From assembly GCA_016926755.1 (NCBI GenBank), contig JAFGNZ010000089.1, forward strand, positions 1-43,552: a stretch of 43,552 nt of DNA. The letters run 5' to 3'. Origin of the DNA: Myxococcaceae bacterium. Its GTDB lineage: Bacteria; Myxococcota; Myxococcia; Myxococcales; Myxococcaceae. The position numbers were made by a program, and so were the translations under genes. The notes beneath the pieces were generated by a model. The model made no database searches. It worked only from the letters and a program-made list of their open reading frames with translations, and was not told the origin of the DNA. Positions 34,199-43,385 of the stretch are shown in pieces. Each line of letters starts with the position of its first letter. The first letter of the stretch is position 1.

Positions 34199-35005
34199 CT
34201 AGGCGCGAGCAACCGACACCGCCGCTTCGGAGGCCTGCTCGGCCCTGCGCTTCAGGTTCAGCATCTGCTTGCGCATCATCACGAAGTCAGCGGTCTCCGT
34301 GATGAAGTACCAGAACAGCCCCGCCAGATCGCGGCCGAAGGAGAGCCGCAGGCGCTCGATGAAGCGGGTGCGTCCGCCTTCCAGGGGCTCGAGCAGGAAG
34401 GTCCAGCTCGTCGTGATGCGGCCCTTCTTGTCGTGTGACACCAGCACCAGTGAGCGCTGCGGGTCCAGCGAGGCCACGCTGAACCACTCCTTGACGGGCG
34501 TGAGCAGGTCCCCCACCTTGAGGTTCTGCAGCTCCGGGATGATGCGCCGCGCGCTGGGGACCCCCAGGTTGTCGATCCAGTCGTAGGAGTACCAGCCGCC
34601 CCGCCGGTGGCCCATCTGCGCCAGCCATGGCCAGAGGGCCTCGGGGGGAGCCTCGACGGTGATGGCGCGGGTCGTGTCCAGGTCCGGATCGGGCACCAGC
34701 TCATCGCCAGGCATGGCTCGCCGGAGCTCCGCGCCGGTCGCGCCCCACCGCAGGTGCCAGCGCCGGAGGTACAGCAGGTAGACCCAGGACCCCACTGCCA
34801 GGGCAGGGGCGCCCACCCGGATGAGCCGGGCCATGGGCTTCTTGCTCGTGCGCGCAAGCTGCCTCAGCGCGAAGGCCGCCAGGCTCACGCCGAGCGTGAC
34901 GCCCACCGCGGGCCACGTCCTTCCCCGCTTCCTGCCGCCCCCGCGTCCCAGCACGAGCCAGGTCGGCCTGGCGGCCAGCGGCTCCTGAGGCACCGTCGTC
35001 TCCAT
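34199..35005 (-). CDS. SRPBCC-fold protein with N-terminal membrane segments
   Basis: This 268-residue protein has two weak membrane segments (about 33-48 and 66-80) and then an SRPBCC/START-like domain: AITVEAPPEALWPWLAQMGH, GWYSYDWIDNLG, RRIIPELQNLKVGD and RTRFIERLRLSF. Such folds bind lipids or hydrophobic ligands. The ATG at 35005 has GGAGG before it; the frame is open further upstream but without support. It lies 5 bases before the ATPase gene and is probably co-transcribed, so it may serve that pump or the membrane around it (inference). Confidence 0.78.
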   Translation of the reverse strand: METTVPQEPLAARPTWLVLGRGGGRKRGRTWPAVGVTLGVSLAAFALRQLARTSKKPMARLIRVGAPALAVGSWVYLLYLRRWHLRWGATGAELRRAMPGDELVPDPDLDTTRAITVEAPPEALWPWLAQMGHRRGGWYSYDWIDNLGVPSARRIIPELQNLKVGDLLTPVKEWFSVASLDPQRSLVLVSHDKKGRITTSWTFLLEPLEGGRTRFIERLRLSFGRDLAGLFWYFITETADFVMMRKQMLNLKRRAEQASEAAVSVARA

Positions 35006-35119
35006 CTCTGCCTCCGCGCAGTTCGGCCATAACCTGGGCACCCTGGCGTGGGCCTGCATCGTCCGCTCCGTGCATCCAGAAGTCCGGGCAGGGCGGGGCC
35101 GGCCGTCGCGAGCGCACGC

Positions 35120-36031
35120 ATGCAGGGCAGCCAGGCTCCGGCTTCGCCCGGCGGTCCCTCTCGCCAGAGGGCCACGCCCGCCACGGGAGGTGCCCGGCCC
35201 GCGCGAGGCGTCATTGCGCGGACGCTTCCACCCGCCAGCGCGCCACTGGCCACGGGCCACCTCCATCCCATCTTCAAGGCCACACGGGAGGGGGGCACAT
35301 GGTTGCTCTTCGTCGAGGCGCTGCTGCGCTTCAAGCGGGCGAGCGCGGGCGGTTGGTACTCGTCGCTCGTCTTCCCCGGGAGCCTGCATGACCTGGGCCC
35401 CGACAACACCGGGGTGCAGGTGGTCGAGTTCGACGTGACGCCGCTCAGCAAGCCCGTGGACGCGGTCATCGGCTACGCGGGTCGCGCCACCAACGTGACG
35501 GCCTACTCCAGCCTGGCCATGCTCGTCCGCTTGAACCCGAACGGCTTCTTCGACGTGCGCCGGGGCGCTGGTTGCGCCGCCCTCGTCAGCCTGCCCTACG
35601 AGGCCCACGCCACCTACCACGTCCGCCTGCGCGCGGATCTGGGAGCGAGGCGGTACAGCGTCTGGGTGAGGCCCCCCGGTGGAGGCGAGGTGCTCCTGGC
35701 CGACGGCTTCGCCTTCCGCTCCGATGCACCGCCCAGCTCCGAGCTCGGCAAGGTGTCGCTCAAGAGCGGCCACTTCGACAACGAGATCCGGGTGAGCGGC
35801 CACACGGTGAGGCGCGAGGGCGCTCCTGCCACTCCGAACCCGAGCGAGCCCATCCCCCCGACGCAGGAAGAGCCGCCGCCACCTGGAGCGCTGGAGGAGC
35901 CAGCCTCGACTCCCGAGGACGCCACCGAGAGCGACAACGGGGGGTGCGCCGCGGCGCCAGGCTCCGCGCTGGCGGCGGCTGGCCTGCTGCTGTGGCTCCT
36001 ATGGTCAAGGCGACGTTCCACCAGACCCTAG
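35120..36031 (+). CDS. MYXO-CTERM-like anchored protein, N-terminus uncertain
   Basis: The roughly 303-residue product has a beta-sandwich-like domain at about 105-230 (VVEFDVTPLSKPVDAVIGYA, AYSSLAMLVRLNPNGFFDVR, TYHVRLRADLGARRYSVWVR, GHFDNEIRVSGHTV) of a kind seen in secreted myxobacterial proteins. A Pro/Glu-rich spacer and a C-terminal GGC, a hydrophobic stretch AAAGLLLWLLW and a basic SRRR tail follow. This last part is the MYXO-CTERM pattern, used for sorting to the outer surface. No signal peptide is visible from the GTG at 35048, the ATG at 35120 or any other in-frame start. A well-placed ATG at 35299 with GGGAGGGGG before it is in another frame, so the 5' end may be frameshifted or lost. 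Confidence 0.6.
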   Translation: MQGSQAPASPGGPSRQRATPATGGARPARGVIARTLPPASAPLATGHLHPIFKATREGGTWLLFVEALLRFKRASAGGWYSSLVFPGSLHDLGPDNTGVQVVEFDVTPLSKPVDAVIGYAGRATNVTAYSSLAMLVRLNPNGFFDVRRGAGCAALVSLPYEAHATYHVRLRADLGARRYSVWVRPPGGGEVLLADGFAFRSDAPPSSELGKVSLKSGHFDNEIRVSGHTVRREGAPATPNPSEPIPPTQEEPPPPGALEEPASTPEDATESDNGGCAAAPGSALAAAGLLLWLLWSRRRSTRP

Positions 36032-36256
36032 GGCGAAGGGGATGACCTCTACCGGACGTGTCCTCGCCCCTCCGGCCAGCGTCGCGAGCGGACGGCGAGG
36101 CACAAGATTGCCGTGCCACGGGAGCCTCCGGGCTCCGGCGGCGGGCGCGGTATGGGACGAGGGGAAGGGGAGCACCTGGAAGCCCTGGATGGATGGCGGC
36201 CCTGGCGCAGGCGCTCGCCGAGGGGTCAGAACGTCCCTTCGAAAGAGGGGAGCACC

Positions 36257-39172
36257 ATGCGGATCCAGCAAGTGCTCGGAAGGCTGGTGCCGGTCGCGAG
36301 CCTGCTCGCCATCCTGGTGGCCTGTCTCGACCTGATCGGCTGGTGGTTGGAGCTGGAGCGCCTCGTCCGCATCGTCCCCATGCCGAACTCCGGCATCATG
36401 ATGCCGAACACGGCCGTGGGCCTCCTCTTGAGCGGCGCCTCGCTTGGGCTGCTTCGCAAGCAGGACGTGAGCTCGCTGCGCCGCGGGCTCGGCCACGGGC
36501 TGGGGGCCGCGGTCGCGCTGTTGGGGGGGCTGACCCTCTCCCAGTACATCTTCGGAGTGGACCTCGGAATCGATCTCCTCCTCTTTCGTGAGGAGGTCCT
36601 GCACGTGGCCCGCGAGCTTCCGGGACGGCCATCGCCGATGACCGCGCTCTGCTTCTGCCTGACCGGACTCGCCCTCCGGCTCCTGGACGCTGAGACGGCT
36701 CGGGGACGTCGTCCCGCCCAGCTCCTCGCGCTCGCCGCCGGGGGCTTCGCCTCGCTGGCCCTCCTCGGATACGTGTACCAGGAAGAGAGCCTGTTCACCT
36801 CGGAGAGGGTGATCGCCTCCTTCCCGCTCTTTACTCCCATGGCGGTGCATACAGCGCTCACCATCCTGATGCTGTCGCTGGGCGTGCTCTGCGCCCGACC
36901 CGACCGCGGGGTGATGGTGCTGATCACGGGGGATGACGCGGGCAGCTTCATGGCTCGGCGGCTGCTCCCCGCGGCCATCCTCCTCCCCGCAACGATCGGA
37001 TGGCTGCGGCTCCTGGGGGAATGGCAGGGGCTGTACGGGACCACGGGGGGGACCGCGATCTTCGTGGTCATCACCACGCTGAGCTTGCTGATCGTGATCG
37101 CGTGGAATGCGGCGGCCCTGCAGCGCCTGGACGTGATGAGGCGCGCGGCGGAGCAGGTGTACCGCCTCTCGGAGGCTCGCCTCTCAGGCATCGTCTCCAG
37201 CGCGGCCGACGCAATCATCTCGATCGACGAGCACCAGCGGATCACCCTCTTCAATGCGGGCGCGGAGCGCATCTTCGGCTACGCCGCTGGCGAGATCCTC
37301 GGCAAGCCGCTAGACGCCCTCCTCCCTGCGGGGCTGGGAGACATTCACAGGCAGCACCTCCAGGACTTCGAGGTGGGTCCTCGGAGCTCTCGGCAGATGG
37401 GCGAGCGGCAGTCCATCTTCGCCGTGCGGAAGAACGGAGAGGAGTTTCCAGCGGAGGCCAGCATCTCGAAGGTCGAGGTGGGAGGGACCCGGATCCTGAC
37501 CGTCATCCTGCGGGACATCACCCAGCGCAGGCGCGCGGAGGAGGCGCTCCGGAACAGCGAGGAGCGCTTCCGTACCGCGTATGAGAATGCCCCCATCGGG
37601 ATGGCCCTGGTGGGCCTGGACGGCCGCTTCCTGAACGTGAACCGCTCCCTGTGCGAGATCGTCGGCTACTCGGAGCAGGAGCTCCTCCTCAAGACGTTCC
37701 AGGACATCACGTACCCCGAGGACCTGGCGCCGGACCTCGCGTACGCGCGCCGGCTCCTCCTGGGAGAGATCAACTCCTATCAGCTCGAGAAGCGCTACAT
37801 TCACAAAGAGGGAAGGCTCGTCTCGATCCTGCTGGCGGGCTCTCTGGTCCGCGACTCCCGAGGCGAGCCGCTCTACTTCATCGCGCAGATCCAGGACATC
37901 ACCGAGCGCAAGCGGCTCGAGCAGGACTGGCGCTTCCTGGCCGAGACGGGGCCCCAGCTCGCGGGCTCTCTCGATCCGCAGGCCACGTTCGCCATCGTCG
38001 CGCGGCTGGTCGTGCCGGCCCTGGCGGACTGGTGCGTGATCGAGCTCCTGGATGACGAGGGGCGGGTCATGGCGGTGGAGTGGGCCGCCGCCAGGGCCGA
38101 GAAGGAAGCCACCCTGAAGGCGATGCTCAGCACCTACCCGCCTGATCCGGCCCGGCGCGGACGCATCATCGCGAGGGTGCTCCGCACAGGTGAGCCGGCG
38201 CTCTTCCCGGAGGTGCCGCGGGAGGTGCTCGGGGAAGAGGCCGAGGATGAACGGCACATGATGTTGCTCCGTCAGCTCGAGCCACTCTCCGGCATGGTCG
38301 TGCCGCTCATGGCGCGTGGGCACATCCGGGGAGCCATCATCCTCGCGACCTCCGAGTCAGGGCGACGCTACGATGAACGCAGCCTCATGCTGGCCGAAGA
38401 GCTGGCCCTCCGCGCCGCGCTGGCTATCGACAACGCCCGTCTCTACAGGACGTCCGAGCAGGCCACACGGACTCGTGACGAGGTGCTCCGGGTCGTCGCC
38501 CATGATCTCCGGACACCCCTCCAGGTCATCTCCCTGAGCGCCCGGTCGCTCTCGAAGCGCCTGCCGGAGGAGCGCCGCGCCGACAGGAAGCCGCTCGAGA
38601 CCATTGAACGGGCGGTCGCACGGGCCACCCGCCTCATCGAGGATCTGCTGGACGTTGCCCGCATGGAGGCCGGACGCATCCCCGTGGAGCGCCGTCCCGA
38701 GGAGCTCGCCCCGCTCCTCAAGGAGGCGCTCGAGCTGCATCGCGCGCTCGCGGAGGCGAAGTCCGTTCAGCTCACGCTCTCCGTCCCGGAGCCCTGCCCC
38801 TTCGTCCTCGCCGATCGGGATCGCCTGCTCCAGATCTTCTCGAACCTGATCGGCAATGCGATCAAGTTCACGCCCGAGAGAGGGCAGATCGCTCTCAGAG
38901 TCGAGCGCGCCGGGGACAGGGTGCGCTTCTCGGTCAGCGATACCGGGCCTGGGATTCCCGCGGAGAGCCTGCCTCGCGTCTTCGATCCTTTCTGGCAGGC
39001 CCAGGTGGGCGGGAAGGAGGGGGCAGGGCTGGGGCTGGCCATCGTGAAAGGGCTGGTCGAGGCCCACGACGGACATATCTGGGTCGAGAGCACGCCAGGA
39101 GTGGGGAGCACCTTCTTCTTCACGCTCCCCCTCGTGGCGCAAGCCGAGGAGCACCCCTCGTATCCAGGATGA
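36257..39172 (+). CDS. Membrane-bound multi-PAS sensor histidine kinase
   Basis: This 971-residue sensor kinase has about seven or eight membrane segments in residues 10-285, two PAS domains (about 305-425 and 435-555, the second with NAPIGMALVGLDGRFLNVN and a PAC end DITERKRLEQDW), a GAF domain (about 558-728), a HisKA helix with the phosphorylated His749 in VVAHDLRTPLQVI, and a HATPase_c domain (N box with Asn867 in NLIGNAIKF, then DTGPGIP and GAGLGLAIVKGL). No receiver is present and no response-regulator gene is nearby, so its partner is elsewhere. GAGGGGAGCACC precedes the ATG at 36257. Confidence 0.88.
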   Translation: MRIQQVLGRLVPVASLLAILVACLDLIGWWLELERLVRIVPMPNSGIMMPNTAVGLLLSGASLGLLRKQDVSSLRRGLGHGLGAAVALLGGLTLSQYIFGVDLGIDLLLFREEVLHVARELPGRPSPMTALCFCLTGLALRLLDAETARGRRPAQLLALAAGGFASLALLGYVYQEESLFTSERVIASFPLFTPMAVHTALTILMLSLGVLCARPDRGVMVLITGDDAGSFMARRLLPAAILLPATIGWLRLLGEWQGLYGTTGGTAIFVVITTLSLLIVIAWNAAALQRLDVMRRAAEQVYRLSEARLSGIVSSAADAIISIDEHQRITLFNAGAERIFGYAAGEILGKPLDALLPAGLGDIHRQHLQDFEVGPRSSRQMGERQSIFAVRKNGEEFPAEASISKVEVGGTRILTVILRDITQRRRAEEALRNSEERFRTAYENAPIGMALVGLDGRFLNVNRSLCEIVGYSEQELLLKTFQDITYPEDLAPDLAYARRLLLGEINSYQLEKRYIHKEGRLVSILLAGSLVRDSRGEPLYFIAQIQDITERKRLEQDWRFLAETGPQLAGSLDPQATFAIVARLVVPALADWCVIELLDDEGRVMAVEWAAARAEKEATLKAMLSTYPPDPARRGRIIARVLRTGEPALFPEVPREVLGEEAEDERHMMLLRQLEPLSGMVVPLMARGHIRGAIILATSESGRRYDERSLMLAEELALRAALAIDNARLYRTSEQATRTRDEVLRVVAHDLRTPLQVISLSARSLSKRLPEERRADRKPLETIERAVARATRLIEDLLDVARMEAGRIPVERRPEELAPLLKEALELHRALAEAKSVQLTLSVPEPCPFVLADRDRLLQIFSNLIGNAIKFTPERGQIALRVERAGDRVRFSVSDTGPGIPAESLPRVFDPFWQAQVGGKEGAGLGLAIVKGLVEAHDGHIWVESTPGVGSTFFFTLPLVAQAEEHPSYPG

Positions 39173-39239
39173 GCGGAGCCCGCTCGGCCCCGCGGCGTGC
39201 CCAGCCGCAGGGGGCTGGACCCCGAGCCCCTGATTCGAT

Positions 39240-39261
39240 ATTGTTTGAACTCAAACTAAAT
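39240..39261. promoter_or_regulatory. Operator-like AT-rich palindrome upstream of MscS gene
   Basis: Within the 179 bases between the histidine kinase and the MscS gene, one AT-rich island holds the perfect inverted repeat GTTTGA-AC-TCAAAC (39243-39256). On the reverse strand this site reads TTTAGTTTGAGT and matches a site at 41470-41491 in 17 of 22 positions. A shared regulator is suggested, perhaps the winged-helix protein encoded at 41047. Confidence 0.5.
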
Positions 39262-39351
39262 GGCTTGTGCGGTGAGCTTCCCAGCGCGGGGAGTCGGAGG
39301 ATGGCCCCAGGGCATCACCGGGTCGCCGCGCGGCCATTGTGGGAACCGAGA

Positions 39352-41001
39352 ATGCACCGATCCATCACGCTCGCGCTGTTGCTGTCGTCCCTGCCTGCCC
39401 TCGCGCTCAATGGGGGGTTGGGAGCCGTGCCTCCGGAGGTGGATCGCCGGACTCCCATCTCCACGGTCGAGGGCTTCCTCGCGGCCGCGCACGCGCGTGA
39501 TGACGCACGTGCACCCCACTACCTCTTCCTCTCGCACCTGCCTGCCGAGCAGCAGCCCTTCGAGGGCGCGCGGCTGGCCCGGAGGCTGATGTTCGTGCTG
39601 GATCGGGCGCTGTGGCTGGACTTCTCGCGCATCGGCCAGCCCGAGGAGGGCGCCTCGGCGGACCCGAGCTTCGTCACGCTGGGGCAGGTGACGCTCAAGC
39701 AGGGCAGCCGCTCCATCCGGCTCCAGCGCGTGGAGGGGCCCCAGGGGGCCGCGTGGGTCTTCAGCGAGGACACGGTGCGCGCCATCGATCTGCTCTTCGC
39801 CGAGCACGGCTCGCCCCTGTTCGAGACGCTGCCGCCGTTCCTCTTCGTTCGCCCCTGGTGGGTGCTGGAGCTGTGGCAGTGGCTGGGGCTGGCGCTGCTC
39901 GTGGTGGGCAGCGCGCTGATCGGGCGCGCCCTGGAGGGCCTCGCGCTGCGGATGGGAGCCCGCGCCACGGGGCTGACGAAGCTGGGGTGGGATGACCAGT
40001 TCGTGGCGGCGGGGCGCGGCCCGCTGCGCTACCTGATGTTCGTGCTGCTGATGGCCGCGGGCGGACGGCTGCTGCTGCTGCCGCCTCCGGCCCAGCACGC
40101 CGTGGACGTGGGGGCCCGCTCGGTGGCGATCACGACGGTGGCGTGGTTTCTCCTGCGCTTCGTGAGGCTGGCCGCGCGCTTCGTGGAGCAGAAGGTGGCC
40201 CACGAGGAGAGCGGGGAGGACGCCGGGCGGGTCCGGGGGATTCGCACGCAGCTGGCGGTGCTCCGGCGCGTGGCGGACGTCGCGGTGGTGCTGGTGGCCG
40301 CGTCCCTGGTGCTGCTCCAGTTCGAGGTGGTGCGCAACGTCGGCGTGTCGCTGCTGGCGTCGGCGGGGATCGCGGGCCTGGTCATCGGCCTGGCGGCGCA
40401 GAAGTCCATCTCCACGCTGCTGGCGGGCATCCAGCTCTCCATCACCCAGCCGGTGCGCATCGGGGACACCGTGATCGTCGAGAACGAGTGGGGGTGGATC
40501 GAGGAGATCACCCTGACCTATGTGGTGGTGAAGGTGTGGGATCTGCGCCGGCTGGTGGTGCCGATGAGCCACTTCCTGGACAAGCCCTTCCAGAACTGGA
40601 GCAAGGTGTCGCCGGAGATCCTGGGCACGGTGGAGGTGTATGCGGACTTCCGGACGGATGTGGCCGCGGTGCGCGCCGAGCTCCAGCGCATCCTGGCGCA
40701 GGAGTCCGAGGGGCTCTGGGACGGCAAGGTGCAGGGGCTCCAGGTGACGGGCTGTACCGAGCGCACCATGCTGCTGCGGGCGCTGGTGAGCTCCGTGGAT
40801 GCGGGCAAGTCGTGGGATCTGCGCTGCCTGGTGCGTGAGAAGCTCATCGGCTGGTTGCAGCGCCAGCCCCACGGGCTGCCGCTGGTGCGGGCCGAGGCGA
40901 GCCACTCCCTGCCTGGAGAGCCCGCGCTGTTGCTCGGGGTGCCCGCGGCCGTGAGCGGTCGGCCGGGGGGGAACACGCTGGTGGTCAGGCCCCAGGAGTG
41001 A
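39352..41001 (+). CDS. MscS-type mechanosensitive channel
   Basis: This 549-residue protein has a signal peptide (MHRSITLALLLSSLPALAL), a soluble domain of about 150 residues, several membrane segments from residue 170 on and the MscS core. The pore helix and beta domain read LLASAGIAGLVIGLAAQKSI, LLAGIQLSITQPVRIGDTVI and WGWIEEITLTYVVVKVWDLR, the usual TM3 and adjacent region. It likely gates under membrane tension in osmotic downshock. The start has only a weak ribosome-binding site. It is the only plus-strand gene between the histidine kinase and the winged-helix gene. Confidence 0.88.
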   Translation: MHRSITLALLLSSLPALALNGGLGAVPPEVDRRTPISTVEGFLAAAHARDDARAPHYLFLSHLPAEQQPFEGARLARRLMFVLDRALWLDFSRIGQPEEGASADPSFVTLGQVTLKQGSRSIRLQRVEGPQGAAWVFSEDTVRAIDLLFAEHGSPLFETLPPFLFVRPWWVLELWQWLGLALLVVGSALIGRALEGLALRMGARATGLTKLGWDDQFVAAGRGPLRYLMFVLLMAAGGRLLLLPPPAQHAVDVGARSVAITTVAWFLLRFVRLAARFVEQKVAHEESGEDAGRVRGIRTQLAVLRRVADVAVVLVAASLVLLQFEVVRNVGVSLLASAGIAGLVIGLAAQKSISTLLAGIQLSITQPVRIGDTVIVENEWGWIEEITLTYVVVKVWDLRRLVVPMSHFLDKPFQNWSKVSPEILGTVEVYADFRTDVAAVRAELQRILAQESEGLWDGKVQGLQVTGCTERTMLLRALVSSVDAGKSWDLRCLVREKLIGWLQRQPHGLPLVRAEASHSLPGEPALLLGVPAAVSGRPGGNTLVVRPQE

Positions 41002-41046
41002 GCCCTCCCTGGGGTGGGGCCGAGACACGGCGGGAGGTCGAGCGCC

Positions 41047-41451
41047 TCAGGCAGGGTCGTCGTCCGGTCTCCGCTTGAAGAGGAAGGCATCCGCGAAGCC
41101 GCGCACCCGCTCCTGGGGCTTCGAGAAGATGAACGTGATGACACTGACGCGCCGCTCCGCGTACGTCGCCGCCAGCTCCGAGACGGCTCGCACGTCATCG
41201 GAGTGGGCTGGGCTGTAGCGGTACGCCTCGGGTGTCCCGTTGTCGCTGACGAGCAGCGCAGCGGAGGTGAGGTCCGCCAGCCGAGCGGCTGCGGAGGCTT
41301 CTGTGATGCGGAGCTCCAGCGCTACCGATGAGGGCGTCCATTCCCGCTCCGCTTGGCTCCAAAGCAGGAGGAGGACCTCCAGCTTCTCGATGGAGTCGAT
41401 GTGCGTCATGAGGAAGCGCTGGACCCGCTGTGGAAGAGCGGCGTCAGTCAC
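41047..41451 (-). CDS. Small winged-helix-like protein
   Basis: This 134-residue protein has a predicted helix-turn-helix (IDSIEKLEVLLLLWSQAEREWTP, then SSVALELRITEASAAARLADLTSAALLV) followed by a small beta wing (YRYSPAHSDDVRAVSELAAT) and a helical tail. It looks like a winged-helix DNA-binding protein, but no named family is certain. A GTG at 41451 preceded by AGGT is taken as the start; an in-frame TTG at 41487 would add twelve residues. The AT-rich site at 41470-41491 lies directly upstream, which suggests self-regulation. Confidence 0.65.
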   Translation of the reverse strand: MTDAALPQRVQRFLMTHIDSIEKLEVLLLLWSQAEREWTPSSVALELRITEASAAARLADLTSAALLVSDNGTPEAYRYSPAHSDDVRAVSELAATYAERRVSVITFIFSKPQERVRGFADAFLFKRRPDDDPA

Positions 41452-41469
41452 GTGGAGACCTATTATCCC

Positions 41470-41491
41470 TTTTAATTTGAGTAGCAACTAA
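41470..41491. promoter_or_regulatory. Operator-like AT-rich site before winged-helix gene
   Basis: This 22-base site contains TTTAATTTGAGT and AACTAA, is AT-rich in a GC-rich region, and lies 19 bases upstream of the GTG start of the winged-helix gene. It matches the reverse strand of the palindrome at 39240-39261 in 17 of 22 positions. It is a candidate binding site for that protein. The 236 bases from here to the tRNA show no gene. Confidence 0.45.
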
Positions 41492-41727
41492 TTTCAGACA
41501 GGGATGTTCACGAGCCATCACGAACGTGGAACGCAACTTCCGCCCCCGTCCACTCCGGCACAATGGCGAAGGGCTCGCTCCCTCTGGAGGCAGGGGGTCC
41601 AGCCGTCGGGGGAGGGCCCGGAGCGTAGGGGCTCGGGGAAGGAGCGTTGCCTGTCAACCGTTGTGGGATTGCGTGCTTGCGTCAGGGGGGGAAGTCGGTT
41701 ACTTGTCCCCTCCGCTGTAGGCCTCCT

Positions 41728-41801
<74 letters not shown>

Positions 41802-41809
41802 CAGAGCAA

Positions 41810-41861
41810 GGGCCCGGAATCGATGGGGGAACTCCCCACTGGTTCCGGGCCCTTCGTTTTT
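41810..41861 (+). terminator. Intrinsic terminator after tRNA-Arg
   Basis: A perfect 10-base stem GGGCCCGGAA (41810-41819) and TTCCGGGCCC (41843-41852) closes a loop that holds a smaller GGGG/CCCC hairpin, and TTCGTTTTT follows. This is a textbook intrinsic terminator for the tRNA transcript. Confidence 0.9.
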
Positions 41862-42029
41862 CCCGCTCGGGGCTTGCAGCAAGGATGCAGCAAGCGCGAT
41901 CTGGGCCGGCCTGGGGAGAGGAGGCTGACCCACCGCAGCCGTCTCGAATGGCTCCGCCCTCTTGGGCGCCTCGCGGGCCGCCGAACTGGGCGCGCAGCCC
42001 CAGGTTGAGGCTGTCCACCTCTTGCCGGA

Positions 42030-42299
42030 GGCGGCGATGGGGATCACGTCGGTATGCCCGCCCTTCGTGGTATCGCGCTGCCAGGAGCGGCTGACGGTCA
42101 GCAGGTGGCGCGTGATCTGGCTGACGTTGCTTGGGTGGGCGGGAGAATTGACCGAGGAGTTGTCGAGCCACCACCGCAGCAACTCCGCGAGCGTCCCGCC
42201 GCCGTCTTCGGGTATTCGCTTCTCCAGCCCCAGACGTTGACGCTCGGCCTTCCGCTCCAGCTCTTCTGCGATGCGTCGGGCCTCGGTTCGCGCTCGATT
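42030..42299 (-). pseudogene. Internally deleted tyrosine integrase remnant
   Basis: In one minus-strand frame the sequence reads as an N-terminal integrase part (EARRIAEELERKAERQRLGL, then GTLAELLRWWLD) and passes directly into a catalytic-core part (LLTVSRSWQRDTTKGGH, then DVIPIA). The two pieces lie about 100 residues or more apart in intact phage-type tyrosine recombinases, so the middle is missing. No credible start precedes the N-terminal piece, and the catalytic C-terminus with the RHR-Y residues is absent downstream. The remnant points toward the tRNA-Arg, the usual integration site arrangement. The flanks (41862-42029 and 42300-42445) hold no other recognisable gene; a GCAGCAAG direct repeat occurs at about 41876-41895. 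Confidence 0.72.
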
Positions 42300-42445
42300 T
42301 GGACAACAGCCCGATCGGGACTGGCGAGCACGTCAGGACGGTGCCGCGCGGCGCATACCGGCACCCAGGAAGTTGAGGTCAGCTCCAACGCTGAAGGCGT
42401 CCCCTGTCTGCTACGCTGGCGGGCAACCCAGGAGGTCTGCTCGCC

Positions 42446-43363
42446 TTGTTCCTACCCAGCCCCGTGCATGCCGTCGCCCTCGCCTCCCTGCTGGGGAGCC
42501 TTGCCGCAACGGCACAGGCTGTGCCCGCAGAGCGCTCGGGTTCCCGCTCCATCGTTCTCACGGGCAAAGCAGGCGAGTCGCCGTTGATCTACCTGGCGCC
42601 TGGCTCCTTCACGTTCATCGTCCTGGATGCGCCGATCGTGCGTGAATCTGTCCAGGTGGAGGGCCGCGCCCGCTTTGCCAGAGTCGACCCGAGCGATCTG
42701 GGCATCACGCTTGTCCTCGCAGCGCCGCTCGCGCCTACGGAACGGCTGGCGCTCCGGTTCACCTATCGCGAGGGCTCCCCTGAAAGCGTCGTGTTCCTGC
42801 TCACCAGCCAGCCCGGCACGGTGGACACCGTGGTCAACGTGAGCCGCCCGCAGCAGACAATGGAGGCGTGCCGCGTGGAACTGTCCGCCGTGCGCGAGCG
42901 GTGCGCGGCGCAGAGCAAGGAACTGGAGGAGTTGAAGGCGAGGCCCCAAGCGGTAAGCCCGGCAGCCGTGGCGCTCGCAGGACTCGTGGACTTGAAGGGA
43001 ATGAGGAGTGGACACTTCCGGGAAGCGTGCCGCTGGGGGGAGGGCGAGTTTCGCGCCGCCCAGTGCAGGGGGCTCGCGGCGTCAACGTGGACGGTGGTTG
43101 TCCTCGACGTGAGCAACGGTGGGGAGGAGCCATGGGCACCCGCGTGGGCCGAGGTTACGCCCGTAGCGGGAGGGGAGCCGCGCCGCGCGCGCGCGGTGCT
43201 CTCTGGGCAAGCAACCATCCCTCCAGGCGGAACGGGGAGCGTGGCCGTTGAGGTGGAGATGCCCGAGCGGAAGCCGAAAGCATGGCTGCAAGAGCCGCAC
43301 ACGCTGCGGATGTGCGACGCAACCGCGAGCCGTTGTCTGTCCGTTCCCCGAGTGACGCTGTAG
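42446..43363 (+). CDS. TIGR02268/DUF2381 family protein
   Basis: This 305-residue protein resembles the Myxococcus paralogous family TIGR02268 (DUF2381). It has a signal peptide (about residues 1-25, ending AQAVP), an early beta-rich part (RSIVLTGKAGESPLIYLAPG, ERLALRFTYREG), a central coiled-coil (MEACRVELSAVRERCAAQSKE) and a C-terminal domain with EACRWGEGEFRAAQC. Function is unknown; members commonly sit next to a Ser/Thr kinase gene, as here. The start is a TTG with AGGAGG ten bases upstream; no ATG is available. Confidence 0.82.
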   Translation: MFLPSPVHAVALASLLGSLAATAQAVPAERSGSRSIVLTGKAGESPLIYLAPGSFTFIVLDAPIVRESVQVEGRARFARVDPSDLGITLVLAAPLAPTERLALRFTYREGSPESVVFLLTSQPGTVDTVVNVSRPQQTMEACRVELSAVRERCAAQSKELEELKARPQAVSPAAVALAGLVDLKGMRSGHFREACRWGEGEFRAAQCRGLAASTWTVVVLDVSNGGEEPWAPAWAEVTPVAGGEPRRARAVLSGQATIPPGGTGSVAVEVEMPERKPKAWLQEPHTLRMCDATASRCLSVPRVTL

Positions 43364-43385
43364 CAACAGGCGAGAGGAGCCCGGC

